Made by a program: the position numbers and the translations under genes. A DNA stretch of 64,000 nucleotides from Mycolicibacter icosiumassiliensis (lineage in GTDB: Bacteria; Actinomycetota; Actinomycetes; Mycobacteriales; Mycobacteriaceae). Location: assembly GCF_900078685.2 (NCBI RefSeq), contig NZ_LT546166.1, positions 3,098,944 through 3,162,943 of the forward strand, written 5' to 3'. This document shows positions 29,939 to 38,881 of the stretch, in pieces. The notes under the pieces were generated by a model. That model worked only from the letters and a program-made list of their open reading frames with translations. It did not search any database and was not told where the DNA came from. The first letter of the stretch is position 1. Each line of letters begins with the position of its first letter.

Positions 29939-31045
29939 CTACAGGTAGGCCGTCTGATTCACCAGGCGCACCGACGCGGGCCCGTCACCGTAGAACTCGG
30001 CAATGCTCAGCGACGCCAGGTCCAGGTGCAGCCGGTACAAGATGGCGGGGCCGGCATCCAGCGCCAGGCGCAGCACAGTCTTGATCGGTGTCACGTGCGA
30101 CACCACCAGCACGGTGTTGCCGGCGTAATCGGCGACGATTCGATCGCGTGCCCGCAGCACCCGCTGCTGCACGGCGTCGAAACTCTCCCCGTCGGGTGGC
30201 TGCGTGGAGGTGTCCTTCAGCCAGCGTCGGTGCAGGTCGGGATCGCGCTCGGCGGCCTCGGCGAAGGTCAGCCCTTCCCAGGCCCCGAAGTCGGTTTCGG
30301 TCAGGTCCTCATCGACCCTCACGTCCAACCGCAGCAGCCTGGCCGCCGCCTCGGCGGTGTCGCGGCAGCGCTGCAGCGGTGAGCTGATGACCGCCGCGAT
30401 ACCGCCGCGCTCGGCCAGGAAGCGCGCCGCCGCATCGGCCTGCCGCCGCCCGGTGTCGGTCAGCGGCGGGTTGCCGCGTCCGGAGTAGCGCCGGTTCACC
30501 GAGAGTTCGGTCTGCCCGTGTCGCAGCAGGAGCAGCCGAGTCGCCGTTCCCGTCGCGCCGGTCCAGCCGGGAGCCGTGGGGGCAGGCGCGGGGGCAGGTG
30601 CGGAAGCCTGCTGCGCCGACTTCGGTGCCGGCCTGTCGATCCCCGCAGCGGCGTCCATCGCCTCGTTGGCCAGCCGGTCGGCATGGGAATTCTTCTCCCG
30701 CGGAATCCAGGAGTAGCGAACGTGGTCGAACCTCGACGCCAGCTCGCGAGCCTGCCGGTGCAGCGTGATCAGGTCCGGATGCTTGACCTTCCACCGGCCG
30801 GCCATCTGTTCGACCACCAGCTTGGAGTCCATGAACACCCCGACTTCGGCGGCACCCAACCGGGCCGCCTCGGTCAATCCCGCGACCAGGCCCCGGTATT
30901 CGGCGACGTTGTTGGTGGCAACCCCGATGGCCTCCTTGGCCTCGGCGAGCACCTCGGAGCGATCGGCGGACCACACCACCGCCCCGTAGCCGGCCGGGCC
31001 CGGGTTTCCGCGTGACCCGCCGTCGGCTTCAACGACGACTTTCAT
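29939..31045 (-). CDS. Bifunctional RNase HI / alpha-ribazole phosphatase-like protein
   Basis: 368 residues (Rv2228c type). The N-terminal RNase HI domain (1-140) has VVVEADGGSRGNPGPAGYG with metal D8, NNVAEYRGL and FMDSKLVVEQM. A Pro/Ala linker near 150-165 leads to a histidine phosphatase domain. Its RHG motif is LLRHGQTELS, and VSHVTPIKTVL is also present. M. tuberculosis Rv2228c has both RNase H and acid-phosphatase activity; the phosphatase half is CobC-like and may serve cobalamin synthesis. The ATG at 31,045 is chosen as the family start. It is 25 bases after the preceding gene in the same operon. Confidence 0.93.
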   Translation of the reverse strand: MKVVVEADGGSRGNPGPAGYGAVVWSADRSEVLAEAKEAIGVATNNVAEYRGLVAGLTEAARLGAAEVGVFMDSKLVVEQMAGRWKVKHPDLITLHRQARELASRFDHVRYSWIPREKNSHADRLANEAMDAAAGIDRPAPKSAQQASAPAPAPAPTAPGWTGATGTATRLLLLRHGQTELSVNRRYSGRGNPPLTDTGRRQADAAARFLAERGGIAAVISSPLQRCRDTAEAAARLLRLDVRVDEDLTETDFGAWEGLTFAEAAERDPDLHRRWLKDTSTQPPDGESFDAVQQRVLRARDRIVADYAGNTVLVVSHVTPIKTVLRLALDAGPAILYRLHLDLASLSIAEFYGDGPASVRLVNQTAYL

Positions 31046-31070
31046 CCGACTACCTTCACCGGCCAGCGCA

Positions 31071-31805
31071 TTAACCGAAGTCCTTGACCCGCAGCAGGAT
31101 CGCGTTGCACTCCGGGCAACGGAGCACCTCTTCGGGTGCCGCTGCCGAGATCCGGGCCAGCTGACCGCGGTCGATCTCGATCCGGCAGGCGCCGCACTGT
31201 CCCCCACGTAACGGTCCTGCGCCGACCCCACCGGACGCCCGCTGCCGCTCATAGAGCGCCAACAGCTCGTCGTCGATCGTGGCGGCCAACGTGTCGCGGC
31301 TGGCTGCGCGCTCGCCGCGGGTGGTCTCGATCTCGGCCAGGGCCGAGTTCAGCGCTTCCTGTACCCGAGCCAAATCGGCGGCCAGGCCTTCGATCACGGT
31401 TGATTCCGCGTTCGCCTGGGTCTGCAGTTGCTCACGCTGCTCCATCAACTCCAGCAGCGAGTCCTCCAGGCTGGACTGGCGCTTCTGCAGCGTCTCCAGC
31501 TCATGCTGCAGATCGACGACCTGCTTGGCGGCGGCCTGCCCGGAGTCCAGCAGGGCGCGGTCGCGGTCCTCACGCTGGCGCACCGCGTCGATCTCCGACT
31601 CGAAACGACCGGCTTGGGCGTCCAAGTCCTCCAAGGCCAACTCCAGCGCGGCCAGCCGGTCGGCGGCCGCGGTGTGCTCGGCCTGGATGCGCTCGCGGTC
31701 CTGCTGCTCGGGAAGATTCCTGGCGCGGTGCGCGTTCCGGGCCAGCTCGGCATCCAGCTCCAACAATTCCAGTAGCGAACGTTGTTGAGCGACAGCAGCC
31801 TTCAT
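31071..31805 (-). CDS. Coiled-coil protein with C-terminal C4 zinc ribbon (Rv2229c-like)
   Basis: 244 residues. Residues 1-185 form a long heptad-patterned coiled coil rich in Glu, Gln and Leu. The C-terminal zinc ribbon has [10 protein letters not shown] and [10 protein letters not shown]. This DUF164/C4-type family is conserved next to NIF3 and RNase HI genes. Its role is unknown; nucleic-acid or polypeptide binding is suggested by fold. The start overlaps the stop of the upstream NIF3 gene by 4 bases. Confidence 0.9.
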   Translation of the reverse strand: MKAAVAQQRSLLELLELDAELARNAHRARNLPEQQDRERIQAEHTAAADRLAALELALEDLDAQAGRFESEIDAVRQREDRDRALLDSGQAAAKQVVDLQHELETLQKRQSSLEDSLLELMEQREQLQTQANAESTVIEGLAADLARVQEALNSALAEIETTRGERAASRDTLAATIDDELLALYERQRASGGVGAGPLRGGQCGACRIEIDRGQLARISAAAPEEVLRCPECNAILLRVKDFG

Positions 31806-32935
31806 GACCGATCTCCTTCATGCGCGAGGTTCCAGGGGTCGGTGCGCAGCGTGCTGACACGCACCGGCAACGTCGCATCGAAATGCGCGGACAGTACGTC
31901 GGCGGCCTGGGCGCACCAGGGGTATTCACTGGCCCAGTGGGCCACGTCGACCAGCGCCATCGCAGACCGGCGGGAATGCTCGTCAGCCGGATGGTGACGC
32001 AGGTCCGCGGTGACATAGACCTGGGCGTCGGCGGCGGCCGCCGCGTCCAGCAGGGAGTCCCCGGCGCCACCGCAGACCGCCACCCGCGAGACCTGCAGAT
32101 CAGGGTCGCCCGAGGCGCGCACACCCCAGGAGGTGGCCGGCAGACCCGCGGCGACGCGGGCGACGAACGCGCTCAACGGCTCCGGGGTCGCCAGACTGCC
32201 GACCCGGCCGATCCCCACCCCGGCGGGCAGCGGCTGCAACGCGAAGATGTCGAACGCCGGTTCTTCGTAGGGGTGGGCGGCCAGCAGCGCCGCGTGAATC
32301 GCCCCGCGGGCCCGCGCCGGCGCCACCACTTCGACGCGGTCCTCGGGAACGCGCTCCACCTCGCCCACTCGGCCGATTGTCGGCGTCGCACCGTCGCCGG
32401 GCAGGAACTGGCCGGTGCCCGGCACACTCCAACTGCACTGTGCGTAGTCACCGATATGGCCCGCGCCGGCTGCGAACACCGCGGCCCGGACCGTCTCGGC
32501 GTGCCCTGCCGGGGTGTAGATCACCCATTTGTCGGTGTCGGCGCGCGGACCGGCCGGCTCCAGCACGGAATCCACGGTCAGCCCGAGTGCTGCCGCGAGC
32601 GCGTCAGAGACCCCGGGCGAGGCCGCGTCGGCATTGGTGTGGGCGGTGAACAGCGCGCGACCGGTCCGGATCAGCCGGTGCACCAACGAGCCCTTGGGGG
32701 TGCTGGCCGCCACGGTGTCCACCCCGCGCAGCAGCAGCGGATGGTGAGCCAGCAGCAGGCCGCCGTCGGGCACCTCGTCGACCACCGCCGATGTGGCGTC
32801 CACGGCGATCGTCACCGAGCTCACCAGATCGTCGGGGTCACCGCAGACCAGCCCGACCGAGTCCCAGGAGTGGGCCAGCCCGGGCGGGTAGGCCGCATCC
32901 AGTACGTCAATGACGTCAGCCAGCCGCGCGGTCAC
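31802..32935 (-). CDS. Nif3-like dinuclear metal protein (Rv2230c-like)
   Basis: 377 residues. N-terminal NIF3 motifs are [12 protein letters not shown] and [14 protein letters not shown] (metal histidines). The C-terminal part has [14 protein letters not shown] and [15 protein letters not shown] central PII/CutA-like insert at about 130-250 is typical of long NIF3 proteins. The GTG at 32,935 ([19 protein letters not shown]) gives the family start. It is annotated in databases as GTP cyclohydrolase I type 2, but that activity is doubtful for the family. Confidence 0.9.
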   Translation of the reverse strand: MTARLADVIDVLDAAYPPGLAHSWDSVGLVCGDPDDLVSSVTIAVDATSAVVDEVPDGGLLLAHHPLLLRGVDTVAASTPKGSLVHRLIRTGRALFTAHTNADAASPGVSDALAAALGLTVDSVLEPAGPRADTDKWVIYTPAGHAETVRAAVFAAGAGHIGDYAQCSWSVPGTGQFLPGDGATPTIGRVGEVERVPEDRVEVVAPARARGAIHAALLAAHPYEEPAFDIFALQPLPAGVGIGRVGSLATPEPLSAFVARVAAGLPATSWGVRASGDPDLQVSRVAVCGGAGDSLLDAAAAADAQVYVTADLRHHPADEHSRRSAMALVDVAHWASEYPWCAQAADVLSAHFDATLPVRVSTLRTDPWNLAHEGDRS

Positions 32936-32996
32936 ACTGCAAGACAGTAGTGCGCCACCCGGCGAGCTCTCCGCGCACGTCGGGGACAATGGGACC

Positions 32997-33662
32997 GTGA
33001 CGCGCACGAGCACCGCCGCCGCCGAATTGGTGATCTTCGACCTCGACGGCACCTTGACCGACTCCGCGGCCGGGATTGTCGCCAGCTTCCGGCACGCGCT
33101 GGACCACATCGGCGCGCCGATTCCCGAGGGCGATCTGGCTGCGCAGCTGGTCGGCCCACCGATGCACCACACGCTGTCCGCGATGGGCCTCGGCGAACAG
33201 ACCGAGGCCGCGATCGCCGCCTACCGCGCCGACTACACCAGCCGCGGGTGGCAGATGAACACCATCTTCGACGGCGTGACTGCGCTGCTGGGCGACCTGC
33301 GGGCCGCCGGGGTCCGGTTGGCCGTGGCCACCTCCAAAGTCGAGCCGACCGCATGCAAGATCCTGGCGCATTTCGGGCTCGACGGTTATTTCGAGGTGGT
33401 TGCCGGGGCCAGCGTCGATGGCGCGCGGGCCGAGAAGGCCGACGTGGTGGCCCATGCGCTGGATCAGCTGGCACCGCTGCCGGAGCGGGTGCTCATGGTG
33501 GGCGATCGGCGGCACGATGTGGACGGTGCGGCCGCGCACGGCATCGGCACCGTGCTCGTCGGCTGGGGCTATGGACGGTCCGACTACGACAACACAGCCA
33601 TCGACGACACTCCGGTCCAAGTCGAGACCATCACCGAACTACGGGAGGTACTCGGTGTCTGA
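32997..33662 (+). CDS. ptkA: HAD-fold protein, PtkA homologue
   Basis: 221 residues. HAD motifs: [10 protein letters not shown] (motif I, nucleophile and acid aspartates), AVATSKVE (motif II) and [12 protein letters not shown] (motif IV). It overlaps ptpA by 8 bases, as in M. tuberculosis, where the homologue Rv2232 (PtkA) is reported to be a tyrosine kinase that phosphorylates PtpA. The M. tuberculosis protein has an N-terminal extension that is absent here if the GTG at 32,997 is the start. Kinase activity here is therefore inference from synteny. A phosphoglycolate-phosphatase-like role is an alternative. Confidence 0.75.
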   Translation: MTRTSTAAAELVIFDLDGTLTDSAAGIVASFRHALDHIGAPIPEGDLAAQLVGPPMHHTLSAMGLGEQTEAAIAAYRADYTSRGWQMNTIFDGVTALLGDLRAAGVRLAVATSKVEPTACKILAHFGLDGYFEVVAGASVDGARAEKADVVAHALDQLAPLPERVLMVGDRRHDVDGAAAHGIGTVLVGWGYGRSDYDNTAIDDTPVQVETITELREVLGV

Positions 33663-34131
33663 GCTGCTTCATGTCACCTTCGTCTGCACCGGCAACATCT
33701 GCCGCTCGCCGATGGCTGAGAAGATGTTCGCCCATCAGATCGCCGAACGGGGCTTGGACCGCGCGGTGCGGGTGAGCAGTGCCGGTACTGCCGGCTGGCA
33801 TATCGGGAAGGGCGCCGACGAGCGCACCAACCGGGTGCTGCGCGCACACGGCTACCCCGTCGACCACTTCGCCGCGCAGTTCGGCGATGAACACGCGTCT
33901 GCCGACCTGGTGGTGGCATTGGCCCGCAACCACATCCGGCTGCTGCAGGATCTCGGTGCGCCGGCCGAGCGGATCCGAATGCTGCGGTCCTTCGACCCGC
34001 GCTCGGGTGCGGTTGCCCTTGACGTCGACGACCCCTACTACGGCGATCTAGACGATTTCGAGGACTCGTACACGGTGATAGCGGCCGCCTTGCCCGGACT
34101 GCACGCCTGGGTCGACGAGCGGCTGAGCTGA
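33655..34131 (+). CDS. ptpA: Low-molecular-weight protein tyrosine phosphatase
   Basis: 158 residues. The P-loop VCTGNICRS holds nucleophile C11 and R17, and the general acid aspartate is in DVDDPYYGD. In M. tuberculosis PtpA is secreted and dephosphorylates host proteins. The GTG at 33,655 lies after GGGAGG and inside the end of ptkA. The stop overlaps the SURF1 ATG by one base, so the three genes are coupled. Confidence 0.93.
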   Translation: MSELLHVTFVCTGNICRSPMAEKMFAHQIAERGLDRAVRVSSAGTAGWHIGKGADERTNRVLRAHGYPVDHFAAQFGDEHASADLVVALARNHIRLLQDLGAPAERIRMLRSFDPRSGAVALDVDDPYYGDLDDFEDSYTVIAAALPGLHAWVDERLS

Positions 34132-34976
34132 TGCGACGCCCGGCCTTCCTGCTGCGCCCGAGCTGGCTGGCCCTGGCGGCGGTGGTGCTGGGCTTCGCCT
34201 ACCTGTGCTTCACCGTGCTCGCCCCATGGCAACTGGGCAAGAACACCACCACGTCCCGCGCGAACAGCCAGCTCGAACACGCGCTGACCGCCGAGCCCGT
34301 GCCGGTGACCACGCTGCTGCCGCACCAAGATTCGTCCGCACCGGACGAGCAATGGCGGCCGGTGACCGCCACCGGGCATTACCTGGCCGAAGCGCAGGTG
34401 CTGGTGCGGCTGCGAGTGATCGACGGGTCGCCGGCAGTGGAGGTACTGACGCCGTTCACCGTCAAGGACGGGCCGACGGTGCTGGTAAATCGCGGCTACG
34501 TGCACACCGAGGGTGGCGGTTCGCGGCTGCCGGAGATTCCGCCGCCACCGGACGCCGAGGTCACCATCACCGCGCGGTTGCGTGACTCGCAGGGCGCCAT
34601 TCCGGGTAAAAACCCATTCACCGAGAATGGTTTTCGCCAGATCTACTCGATCGACACCGAGCAGGTCGCGACGTTTACCGGCGTTCCGCTGACCGGGTCC
34701 TACCTGCAGCTGGTCGACGGCCAACCCGGCGGCTTGGGCGTGATCGCGCTGCCGCGCCGCGACAATGGCCCGTTCCTGTCGTACGGGATTCAGTGGATCG
34801 CGTTCGGGATCCTGGCACCAATTGGTCTGGGGTACTTCGCGTTCGCCGAGCTGCGGGCACGCCGGGCCGAGCGCTCCGCGGCTGAGTCTGATCCGGGCGA
34901 GGCCGACTCGGGTGAGCCCGCGCCGCCGATGACCGTCGAACAGAAGCTCGCCGATCGGTACGGCCGGCGCCGGTAG
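34131..34976 (+). CDS. SURF1 family protein
   Basis: 281 residues. An N-terminal transmembrane segment (WLALAAVVLGFAYLCFTVLAPWQL) and one near 215-235 (YGIQWIAFGILAPIGLGYF) bracket a periplasmic domain. The pattern LAPWQLGKN, then VLVNRGYV, is typical of SURF1, which assists cytochrome oxidase assembly. The C-terminal tail is acidic and Pro-rich, ending in basic residues. Equivalent to Rv2235. Confidence 0.9.
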   Translation: MRRPAFLLRPSWLALAAVVLGFAYLCFTVLAPWQLGKNTTTSRANSQLEHALTAEPVPVTTLLPHQDSSAPDEQWRPVTATGHYLAEAQVLVRLRVIDGSPAVEVLTPFTVKDGPTVLVNRGYVHTEGGGSRLPEIPPPPDAEVTITARLRDSQGAIPGKNPFTENGFRQIYSIDTEQVATFTGVPLTGSYLQLVDGQPGGLGVIALPRRDNGPFLSYGIQWIAFGILAPIGLGYFAFAELRARRAERSAAESDPGEADSGEPAPPMTVEQKLADRYGRRR

Positions 34977-35007
34977 AGCACCGACAGCGCTATGCCATCC
35001 TGGGGCG

Positions 35008-35871
35008 ATGGTGAACATCTCGGGTGTCGGGATCTGGAGCGCGCCGCTGCGCTACGGCGATCAGGGCGAGGCCGCCGACGCGGCTGCGGAGTTGGAGGAA
35101 CTGGGCTTCGGCACGCTGTGGATCCCCGACGTCGGCGGACCGGTGTTCGACGCGGTGGGCAACCTGCTGTCCGCCACCCGCACCGCGGTCATCGCCACCG
35201 GCATCCTGAACCTGTGGATGCACGCCCCGGCCGATGTCGCGGCGTCCTACGCATCGCTGACCGCGGCACACGGTGATCGGTTCCTGCTCGGTATCGGGGT
35301 CAGCCATGCTCCGCTGATCGACGCCGGCGATCCCGGGCGCTACCGCCGCCCGCTGCGCGCCATGAGCGAGTTTCTCGACGGGCTCGATGCCGCCGAGGCG
35401 CCCGTCCCGGTCCAGTCACGGGTGCTGGCCGCGCTGGGCCCGAAGATGCTGGAGCTGGCCGCTTCCCGTAGCCGCGGCGCCCACCCCTACCTGACCACCC
35501 CCGAGCACACCCGGTTTGCCCGCGAGCAGCTCGGCGAGGGACCGTTGCTGTTGCCGGAGCAGACCGCAATCTTGTGCGCCAGCCGCGATGAAGCACGCGC
35601 GATCGGCACCAAGTGGTTGTGCTCCTACCTGGCACTGCCCAACTACGCCAACAACCTGCTGCGGTCAGGTTTCACCGAGGACGACATCGCGTCGGTCAGC
35701 GATCGGTTGTTCGACGCGATCATCGCCTGGGGCACCCCGGAGGCCGTCATCGATCGGATCGCCGAGCACCGGGCCGCCGGCGCCGACCACATCTGCGTGC
35801 AACTGCTCGACGCCGACCCGCGCGCGTTCCCGCGGGAGCAGTGGCGGCAGCTGGCCGCGGCGCTGGGCTGA
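35008..35871 (+). CDS. F420-dependent LLM-class oxidoreductase
   Basis: 287 residues, a single TIM-barrel luciferase-like domain: LEELGFGTLWIPD, FLLGIGVSH, then ALGPKMLELAASRSRGAHPYL. This is a typical mycobacterial subfamily (TIGR03620 type). The cofactor is inferred to be F420; the substrate is unknown. In M. tuberculosis this position is held by cobD, so the gene is an insertion or replacement. It converges with the acyl-CoA ligase two bases away. Confidence 0.85.
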   Translation: MVNISGVGIWSAPLRYGDQGEAADAAAELEELGFGTLWIPDVGGPVFDAVGNLLSATRTAVIATGILNLWMHAPADVAASYASLTAAHGDRFLLGIGVSHAPLIDAGDPGRYRRPLRAMSEFLDGLDAAEAPVPVQSRVLAALGPKMLELAASRSRGAHPYLTTPEHTRFAREQLGEGPLLLPEQTAILCASRDEARAIGTKWLCSYLALPNYANNLLRSGFTEDDIASVSDRLFDAIIAWGTPEAVIDRIAEHRAAGADHICVQLLDADPRAFPREQWRQLAAALG

Positions 35872-35873
35872 TC

Positions 35874-37466
35874 TCAGCCGACGGAACGCTCTGCGCCCGA
35901 CCAGAACTGGGCTCGCACCGCCTTCTTGTCCGGCTTGCCCAACGCGGTCACCGGCACCGACTCGGCGACGATCACCTGCTTGGGTGACTGGACCGAACCC
36001 TTGCGCTCCTTGACCGCGGACTGGATCTCAGCGGTCATGGCGGCTATCGCAGCATCATCGCTGTCGATACCCGGACGCAGCACCACCACGGCGGTCACGG
36101 CCTCGCCCCACTTCTCGTCGGGGGTTCCGATCACGCACACCTGGGCCACCGATGGGTGCTCGGCGATGACGTCCTCGACCTCGCGGGGGAACACGTTGAA
36201 GCCGCCGGTGACGATCATGTCCTTGGTGCGGTCGACGATGTAGTAGAAGCCGTCTTCATCTTCGCGGGCCAGGTCGCCGGTGTGCATCCAGCCGTCCTTG
36301 AACGTGTCGGCGGTGGCCTCCGGCAGCTTCCAGTAGCCGCCCGACAGCAGCGGCCCGGACACGCAGATCTCGCCGACCTCACCGCGCGGCACCGGGTTAC
36401 CGTCGTCGCCCAGCAGGGCCACCCGGGCGAACAGTGTCGGTCGGCCGCATGAGGTGAGTCGCTTCTGGTCGTGGTCGCCCTTGGCCAGGTAGGTGATCAC
36501 CATCGGCGCCTCGGACTGGCCGTAGTACTGGGCGAAGATCGGGCCGAACCGGTCGATGGCCTCCTGGAGCCGGACGGGGTTCATCGCCGAGGCGCCGTAG
36601 TACACCGTCTCCAGCGACGACAGGTCGCGAGTGTGCGAGTCCGGGTGATCCATCAGCGCGTAGATCATCGACGGCACCAGCATGGTGGCGGTGATCTTCT
36701 GCTCCTCGATCACCCGCAGCACCTCGGCCGGGTCGAATTTGGTCAGCACCACCAGCTCACCGCCCTTGACGATCGTCGGCACGAAAAACGCTGCGCCCGC
36801 GTGCGACAGCGGGGTGCACATCAGGAACTTCGGGCGCTCCGGCCACTCCCACTCGGCGAGCTGGATGGTCGTCATCGCCGTGATGGACCCCACGGTGCCG
36901 ATGACGCCCTTCGGCTTGCCGGTGGTGCCGCCGGTGTAGGTGAGGCCGCCGATGTGATCTGTGGCCAGGTCGGCGGCCACCAGCGGCTGCGGGTCGTACT
37001 TGGCCGCCTCCGCGGCCAGGTCGATGGCCTTGCCTTCGAGCTCCGGTGGCACCGGCCCGATGGTCAGCACCTGTTGCAACGTCGGCACCTTCTCGAGCAG
37101 GCCCAGGGCGCGCTCCACGAAAGCCGGTGTGGGATCGATGATCAGCGCGCTGACTTCGGCGTCGGCCAGCACGTAGGCATGGTCGTCCAGCGAACCCAGC
37201 GGGTGCAGCGCCGTGCGACGGTGGCCCTGGATCTGGCCGGCGCCGATGATCATCAACACCTCGGGGCGGTTCAGGGACAGCAGGCCGAACGTGTCGGCGC
37301 CGAGCGCCCCGAACGCCTGGATGTACTGACTGATGCGCTGCGCGAGCTGGCCACCGGTCAACGTGGTGTCGCCGAGGAACAGCACCGGTTTGTCCCTGTT
37401 GCGCTTGAGGCCGCCGATGGTGAGATGCCCGGAGTGAATGGGCTGGCGCATGGACTGCGTCGACAT
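35874..37466 (-). CDS. Fatty-acyl-CoA/AMP ligase (FadD, FadD8-like)
   Basis: 530 residues of the ANL superfamily. The AMP site is LTYTGGTTGKPKGV, with VYYGASAMNP and YGQSEAPMV following. GGYWKLPEATADTFKDGWMH and TGDLAREDEDGFYYIVDRTKD lead to the hinge, and the catalytic lysine is in TALGKPDKK. The ATG at 37,466 follows GGAGGTAGCC. It activates a carboxylic acid of unknown chain type. The gap to kmtR (119 bases) holds both promoters. Confidence 0.87.
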   Translation of the reverse strand: MSTQSMRQPIHSGHLTIGGLKRNRDKPVLFLGDTTLTGGQLAQRISQYIQAFGALGADTFGLLSLNRPEVLMIIGAGQIQGHRRTALHPLGSLDDHAYVLADAEVSALIIDPTPAFVERALGLLEKVPTLQQVLTIGPVPPELEGKAIDLAAEAAKYDPQPLVAADLATDHIGGLTYTGGTTGKPKGVIGTVGSITAMTTIQLAEWEWPERPKFLMCTPLSHAGAAFFVPTIVKGGELVVLTKFDPAEVLRVIEEQKITATMLVPSMIYALMDHPDSHTRDLSSLETVYYGASAMNPVRLQEAIDRFGPIFAQYYGQSEAPMVITYLAKGDHDQKRLTSCGRPTLFARVALLGDDGNPVPRGEVGEICVSGPLLSGGYWKLPEATADTFKDGWMHTGDLAREDEDGFYYIVDRTKDMIVTGGFNVFPREVEDVIAEHPSVAQVCVIGTPDEKWGEAVTAVVVLRPGIDSDDAAIAAMTAEIQSAVKERKGSVQSPKQVIVAESVPVTALGKPDKKAVRAQFWSGAERSVG

Positions 37467-37548
37467 CGGGCTACCTCCGTTAGTGCGTTGACGACCTGCC
37501 CGCTGGACACTACCGACCGCCCCATCCACCGCTGGGACGAGCCGAGGG

Positions 37549-37579
37549 TTGACACCCCACAGGCCCCAAGGCTTATTAT
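37549..37579 (+). promoter_or_regulatory. Promoter of kmtR, leaderless
   Basis: A TTGACA box at 37,549-37,554 and a TATTAT box at 37,574-37,579, separated by 19 bases. The predicted start of transcription falls at or next to the ATG at 37,586. The mRNA should therefore be leaderless, which is common in mycobacteria and fits the lack of a ribosome site. Confidence 0.65.
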
Positions 37580-37598
37580 CTGCGTATGCATGCAGATA
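37577..37598. promoter_or_regulatory. ArsR/KmtR operator overlapping the kmtR start codon
   Basis: A perfect inverted repeat TATCTGC-N8-GCAGATA. It overlaps the last bases of the -10 box and covers the transcription start and codons 1-4 of kmtR. Binding by an ArsR-type dimer would block initiation directly, indicating autoregulation. Confidence 0.75.
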
Positions 37599-38002
37599 CT
37601 GGTCCAGCAGATCGGTTGCCGGAGGATCAGGTCGGCCTGATCGTCGAGGTGTTCCGAATGTTGGCCGACGCCACCCGCGTACAGGTGCTGTGGGCGCTGA
37701 CCAGCCGGGAAATGTCGGTGAACGAACTCGCCGAGCATGTGGGCAAGCCGGCGCCGTCGGTGTCACAGCACCTGGCGAAACTGCGGATGGCGCGGCTGGT
37801 GCGTACCCGCCGCGAGGGCACCACGATCTTCTACAGCATGGAGAACGAGCACGTCTGCCAACTGGTCACCGACGCCGTCTTCAACGCTGAGCATGCCGGC
37901 CCGGGGGTGCCGCCGCATCACCGCGCCGCCAAGAACCTCCCGGCTGCGGCCGGGGAGGCGTTGCCCGACTTGCGGCAGCGCGCCATCGAACAAGGGAGAT
38001 GA
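37586..38002 (+). CDS. kmtR: ArsR/SmtB nickel-cobalt sensor, KmtR type
   Basis: 138 residues. The winged helix reads EVFRMLADATRVQVLWALTSREMSVNELA, then KPAPSVSQHLAKLRMARLVRTRREGTTIFY. It closely resembles M. tuberculosis KmtR (Rv0827c). The residues reported there as Ni/Co ligands appear here one position later as H89, E102, H103, H111 and H112. The repressor releases DNA when Ni(II) or Co(II) binds. In M. tuberculosis kmtR is not in this neighbourhood. It is followed after 7 bases by a histidine-rich protein gene in the same operon. Confidence 0.9.
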   Translation: MHADTGPADRLPEDQVGLIVEVFRMLADATRVQVLWALTSREMSVNELAEHVGKPAPSVSQHLAKLRMARLVRTRREGTTIFYSMENEHVCQLVTDAVFNAEHAGPGVPPHHRAAKNLPAAAGEALPDLRQRAIEQGR

Positions 38003-38009
38003 GCCACCC

Positions 38010-38216
38010 ATGTCGCACCACAACCATGAGCACGATTCACCGCATGCACACGAGCACACCCATGGCGACCTGACGCACACCCACCCGCACGACGCTCATG
38101 AGCACGAGCACGTCGAGCATGAGCATGAGCACACCCACGACGACGGGACCGTGCACAGCCATCCGCACGCTCACCAGGTGGGCTTGGAGCATGCCGGCCA
38201 CACGCATTCGCACTGA
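38010..38216 (+). CDS. Small histidine-rich metal-binding protein
   Basis: 68 residues with 26 histidines, mostly in HxH and HEH patterns, plus many Asp/Glu and no cysteine. It should bind Ni, Co or Zn as a store or buffer. It starts at an ATG 7 bases after kmtR, preceded by GATGAG, and would be induced together with kmtR when metal is high. Its stop is only 10 bases from the left attachment repeat of the integrated element. Confidence 0.85.
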   Translation: MSHHNHEHDSPHAHEHTHGDLTHTHPHDAHEHEHVEHEHEHTHDDGTVHSHPHAHQVGLEHAGHTHSH

Positions 38217-38226
38217 GCACTAACTT

Positions 38227-38274
38227 TGGTGGGCGCGGACGGTATCGAACCGCCGACCGCTGGTGTGTAAAACC
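38227..38274. repeat. Left attachment site (attL core)
   Basis: A 48-base copy of the tRNA-Val 3' half from the anticodon loop to the ACCA end. It is identical to 48,412-48,459 except for A at 38,244 where the tRNA has T, in the T-arm region. It is the leftover 3' segment of the original attB or the phage copy. Confidence 0.88.
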
Positions 38275-38345
38275 GTTTCAGGGTGCTGGTAGATACCCCG
38301 TGGCGGTATGTGAACTGCGGAATAGCTTCACTGTAGTTCACGGTA

Positions 38346-38380
38346 GTTATCTGTGACTGTGGGCAGATTGTGGGCACGGC
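38346..38380 (+). repeat. Integrase arm-type sites, left
   Basis: GTTATCTGT is followed by two TGTGGGCA units at 38,358 and 38,369, 11 bases apart. The same 35-base layout recurs in the same orientation at 48,321-48,355. Paired direct repeats near both att cores are typical arm-binding sites of tyrosine integrases. Confidence 0.65.
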
Positions 38381-38526
38381 GGGGGCACGAACGCCGGTTA
38401 CAGACGTCGGGTGGTGCAGCTGGCGGGTCGGGTGCAGGAACACGCTCGGGGGAAAGGTACCCGTCATGGAGTGCCCTTGCCGGGGTCATGGCTCTCCGGT
38501 TGACACCCGGCCCGCCTGGTCTACGA

Positions 38527-38572
38527 GGCGGTTCCCGGTTCCCGCAATAGGTGTTGGGAACCGGGAACCGCC
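38527..38572. terminator. 17-bp-stem hairpin at the end of the head operon
   Basis: The stem is built from GGTTCCCGGTTCCC and GGGAACCGGGAACC extended by GGC/GCC, with a 12-base loop. It begins 4 bases after the stop of the last leftward gene, so it probably terminates that operon. The same 14-12-14 arrangement occurs inside the replication gene at 45,874-45,913, so it may also have a second role. Confidence 0.65.
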
Positions 38573-38576
38573 CGGT

Positions 38577-38879
38577 CTAGCGCGCCCGCACCCGATACCG
38601 GTTGAGGACGAACTGCTCGGCCAGCGACCAGCCGGTGAAGCCGCCGCGGATGCTGCGGCTGAACACTCCGGCAGTCTCGTCCACGGCGATCTGGGCACCG
38701 TTGGCAGCGAGCCGAGCGGCCGCGGTGGTGATCACCGCAGCCAGCTCGTCGTTCGGCTCACCGTTGCTGAAGCCGTTGCCGCGGGTGTAGGCCCGGACCA
38801 TGACCGTGATGACGCTGACGATCTGCTCAAGATCGCCGGCCGCCAGCGCGGTCACGTCGGCCGCGTCGACCTCGGCCAC
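38577..38879 (-). CDS. Putative head-tail connector/head completion protein
   Basis: 100 residues, mostly alpha-helical: VDAADVTALAAGDLEQIVSVIT, VRAYTRGNGF, and the C-terminal WSLAEQFVLNRYRVRAR. Proteins of this size and pattern directly after the capsid gene in actinophages are usually gp6-type connectors. It is the last gene of the operon and starts 2 bases after the capsid stop. It is the only part of the head-tail interface here, and would be where a borrowed tail docks. Confidence 0.6.
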   Translation of the reverse strand: MAEVDAADVTALAAGDLEQIVSVITVMVRAYTRGNGFSNGEPNDELAAVITTAAARLAANGAQIAVDETAGVFSRSIRGGFTGWSLAEQFVLNRYRVRAR

Positions 38880-38881
38880 TA

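Larger units (their letters stand above)
38275..38576. other. 302-base non-coding left end of the element
   Basis: No gene is seen. It holds the integrase arm-type pair at 38,346-38,380, an inverted repeat GTGAACT (38,310-38,316) / AGTTCAC (38,335-38,341) that may bind integrase or excisionase, and the large hairpin at 38,527-38,572. Confidence 0.6.

Noticed and set aside
38037..38215. Repeats in the histidine-rich gene as a CRISPR-like array
   Set aside because: The periodicity is 3-6 bases and comes from CAC/CAT-GAG codons; there are no spacers.
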